A stretch of DNA of 7,331 bases from Treponema sp. Lineage in GTDB: Bacteria; Spirochaetota; Spirochaetia; Treponematales; Treponemataceae. The stretch spans positions 1 through 7,331 of the forward strand of contig JAFTEK010000085.1 in assembly GCA_017453705.1 (NCBI GenBank), given 5' to 3'. The translations under genes were made by a program, and so were the position numbers. The notes under the pieces were generated by a model, which did not search any database, had not been told where the DNA came from, and saw only the letters and a program-made list of their open reading frames with translations. Positions 5,825-7,331 of this stretch are shown here, piece by piece; positions within the stretch are counted from its first letter, which is position 1; each line of letters opens with the position of its first letter.

Positions 5825-6340
5825 GTGAAATGCCGACTTATCCTTCTTGTCATGCTGCTGTCCTGCCTGGCTCCCCTAACATCTCTTGAAATATACAGGC
5901 CTGAGAACCGTGGCGGGATGAACGACATTCCCTGCCTTATACGGGTGACGGACATGGAAGGAAATGATGCATGGAACTGCATAACAGCCCTTTCTTATTC
6001 ATGGTACTACGACATACACACAAACTTCTGGCAGGAAAAATGCCTCTGCCACGCCTATTGGAAAGGCTGCTTTACAGGTGGCTGTGTAGTCCATCTGGGT
6101 CTCAAGAGCGGAAGCTACCGCATTTCCGTTTACACCCCAAAAGATAGCCAGATGGACTACGAGAGGCTGACCGGACAAGACTGGCAGTCAAATGAGTTCA
6201 TCTACAACACAGAAAGAAAAGAACTCAAGGTTATCTTTGTCAGTCCAACCGCAGACGATTCTGGCTTTTACGACGGGGGCTGGATAGTGGACTACCGTGC
6301 CCCGGCCTATTACCGTGGAACCAAGCCAAAAAGAAAATAG
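5825..6340 (+). CDS. Small exported cysteine-rich protein of unknown function
   Basis: I do not recognise this 171-residue protein. It begins at GTG with a short basic n-region (MKCR) and a hydrophobic stretch LILLVMLLS, which is an export signal. It may be a lipoprotein signal with lipid-accepting Cys14 (LLSC, compatible with the loose spirochaetal lipobox) or an ordinary signal peptide cut near residue 20. The remaining chain holds six cysteines (37, 52, 73, 75, 82, 87), four of them in a 15-residue cluster, suggesting disulphides or metal binding outside the cytoplasm. Alternating hydrophobic strands, such as GLKSGSYRISVYTP near 92-105, suggest a beta-sandwich. The C-terminus is basic (KPKRK). 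No Shine-Dalgarno precedes the GTG. It is divergent from the lacI-type gene and lies 18 nt upstream of pflA in the same direction. The length and signal argue that it is a real gene; the role is unknown. Confidence 0.75.
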   Translation: MKCRLILLVMLLSCLAPLTSLEIYRPENRGGMNDIPCLIRVTDMEGNDAWNCITALSYSWYYDIHTNFWQEKCLCHAYWKGCFTGGCVVHLGLKSGSYRISVYTPKDSQMDYERLTGQDWQSNEFIYNTERKELKVIFVSPTADDSGFYDGGWIVDYRAPAYYRGTKPKRK

Positions 6341-6346
6341 AGCTGT

Positions 6347-6352
6347 AAGGAG
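6347..6352 (+). promoter_or_regulatory. Strong Shine-Dalgarno that fixes the pflA TTG start
   Basis: AAGGAG lies 6 nt before TTG 6359. No ATG or GTG exists at a suitable position, and the protein from this TTG starts in the usual family way (short lead into the SVDGPGVR motif). Confidence 0.8.
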
Positions 6353-6358
6353 ACGATT

Positions 6359-7114
6359 TTGGAAGGGTACATTCATTCTATAGAAAGCTTTGGCTCAGTG
6401 GACGGGCCGGGGGTCAGGTTCCTCATATTCTTTGCAGGCTGCCCCTTGAGGTGCAAGTTCTGCCACAACCCGGACACATGGGACATGACCAAGGGCGAGA
6501 AGAGGACAGCGGACAGCCTCATCGAGGAGGCACTGGACTGCAAGAGCTACTGGGGCAAGCATGGAGGCATTACGGTCAGCGGGGGTGAGCCGCTGGCACA
6601 GATTGACTTTTTGACAGAACTGTTCACCAAAGCCAAGGAACAGGATATAAACACATGCATAGACACGTCTGGCGGCCCCTTCACAAAGGAAGGCCCCTGG
6701 TTTGAAAAATTCAAGCAGCTGATGGACGTGACCGACCTGCTTTTGATGGACATCAAGCACATAGATGACGCGGAGCATCTGGAGCTTACAGGCCGTCACA
6801 ACGGCAATATCATCGAGATGTTCCGCTATCTGGACGAAATACACAAGCCCATCTGGATACGGCACGTCCTTGTTCCCGGAATCTCCGACAAAGACGAATA
6901 CCTGACACGGACATCTGAGTTCATCAAGAGCCTGGGCAACGTGGAGCGGGTGGAGATTCTGCCCTACCACACGCTCGGCATCGCCAAGTACGAAAAGCTG
7001 GGAATCGGCTACCCGCTCAAGGGCGTGGACTCCCCGACCGCCGACCGCATAGAGAACGCCAAGAGGCTGCTCCACGTGGACGACTACACCGGATGGAAAA
7101 AGAGGCTGGAGTAG
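6359..7114 (+). CDS. pflA: Pyruvate formate-lyase-activating enzyme (radical SAM)
   Basis: PflA is a cytoplasmic radical-SAM enzyme that uses a [4Fe-4S] cluster and S-adenosylmethionine to create the glycyl radical on pyruvate formate-lyase, enabling anaerobic cleavage of pyruvate to acetyl-CoA and formate. The 251-residue product is close to the usual length (about 246 in E. coli). It shows the family signature SVDGPGVRF at 13-21, the cluster motif CPLRCKFC (Cys28, Cys32, Cys35) followed by HNPDTW, and the SAM-binding SGGEP motif at about residues 74-78. There is no inserted ferredoxin-like cysteine domain, which favours a pyruvate formate-lyase activator over activators of other glycyl-radical enzymes. 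The start is TTG with a strong Shine-Dalgarno. Codons are more GC-ending than in neighbours, which could reflect high expression. The substrate enzyme is not in the window. Confidence 0.93.
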   Translation: MEGYIHSIESFGSVDGPGVRFLIFFAGCPLRCKFCHNPDTWDMTKGEKRTADSLIEEALDCKSYWGKHGGITVSGGEPLAQIDFLTELFTKAKEQDINTCIDTSGGPFTKEGPWFEKFKQLMDVTDLLLMDIKHIDDAEHLELTGRHNGNIIEMFRYLDEIHKPIWIRHVLVPGISDKDEYLTRTSEFIKSLGNVERVEILPYHTLGIAKYEKLGIGYPLKGVDSPTADRIENAKRLLHVDDYTGWKKRLE

Positions 7115-7119
7115 CGGTG

Positions 7120-7153
7120 CCCTCCCCTCCCCCCAAAAAAGGGGCCGGGAGGG
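7120..7153. terminator. GC-rich hairpin between convergent genes
   Basis: CCCTCCC (7120-7126) pairs with GGGAGGG (7147-7153), and CCCC (7131-7134) with GGGG (7141-7144). The internal loop is asymmetric and the end loop is A6. It starts 5 bases after the pflA stop. No T-tract follows on the plus strand, so it is an atypical terminator or a 3'-end stabilising structure. It may serve both convergent genes. Confidence 0.5.
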
Positions 7154-7181
7154 ACTTGGATACTCCCACCAAGCAGCAGCT

Positions 7182-7331
7182 CTAAAATGATCTAAGCACG
7201 AAGCCCTCGGCATTGTAAGAGAGATAGTTCAGCTTTCCCCCGCCGGTAAGTTCCTTGCTCATGTTGCAGGAAGTGACGTAAACGTCATAGCCCTGCTTGC
7301 TGCACAGGAGGAGGGGCGCATTGCCGGACTG
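7182..7331 (-). CDS. C-terminal end of an unrecognised protein (partial)
   Basis: The minus strand is open from the window edge for 49 codons and ends at TAG (7184-7182). The visible tail contains APLLLCSKQGYDVYVTSC, then a glycine-rich turn (TGGGKLNYLSYN), and ends GFVLRSF. The alternating hydrophobic pattern suggests beta-strands and there are two cysteines. I recognise no family from this fragment. It converges on pflA, with 67 bases between their stops. The start and most of the gene lie beyond the window, so function and full length are unknown. Confidence 0.6.
   Translation of the reverse strand, partial: QSGNAPLLLCSKQGYDVYVTSCNMSKELTGGGKLNYLSYNAEGFVLRSF

Noticed and set aside
6395..7213. 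Long minus-strand open frame opposite pflA
   Set aside because: It is antisense to a clear radical-SAM gene, its product has no recognisable domain, and it also overlaps the real C-terminal end of the minus-strand gene at 7182 in a different frame.

Overview
The window looks like ordinary chromosome from a host-associated spirochaete, most likely Treponema. This is inferred from the ParA/ParB protein style, the gene set (parAB, NYN-LOTUS protein, cellobiose 2-epimerase, LacI-type regulator, pflA) and a base composition near half GC. No database could be searched, so the genus is a guess. There are no rRNA, tRNA, CRISPR or insertion-sequence signatures, and no gap between genes exceeds about 105 bases.

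Layout: (1) bases 1-133 hold the C-terminal end of an unrecognised plus-strand gene. (2) 237-3398 is a tight plus-strand cluster: parA, parB (overlapping parA by 8 nt), a NYN-nuclease/LOTUS protein 5 nt downstream, and a CadD-like membrane transporter 12 nt further on. (3) 3405-5741 is a minus-strand pair. A LacI-family regulator is first, and a cellobiose 2-epimerase follows after a 60-nt gap holding a perfect 10-bp inverted repeat. The epimerase converges on the transporter with only 6 nt between their stop codons. (4) 5742-5824 is a short divergent promoter region. (5) 5825-7114 holds a small cysteine-rich exported protein of unknown function and then pflA, the radical-SAM activator of pyruvate formate-lyase, which starts at TTG behind a strong Shine-Dalgarno sequence. 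(6) 7115-7181 carries a GC-rich hairpin between convergent genes. (7) 7182-7331 is the C-terminal end of an unrecognised minus-strand gene.

Functionally, ParA and ParB act together in origin segregation, and the NYN-LOTUS protein appears co-transcribed with them. The LacI protein probably controls the epimerase in response to a sugar. The epimerase would interconvert beta-1,4-linked disaccharides (cellobiose, mannobiose, lactose), fitting a plant-polysaccharide-fermenting gut organism. PflA fits an anaerobic mixed-acid lifestyle, but its glycyl-radical partner is not in the window.

I found no convincing new system. The points most worth checking are the first genes of transcription units that lack a Shine-Dalgarno and sit at the expected +1 position of a promoter (possible leaderless mRNAs), the inverted repeat between lacI and the epimerase, the repeat-rich lacI promoter with an atypical LacI hinge, the NYN-LOTUS gene embedded with parAB, and the unknown six-cysteine exported protein.
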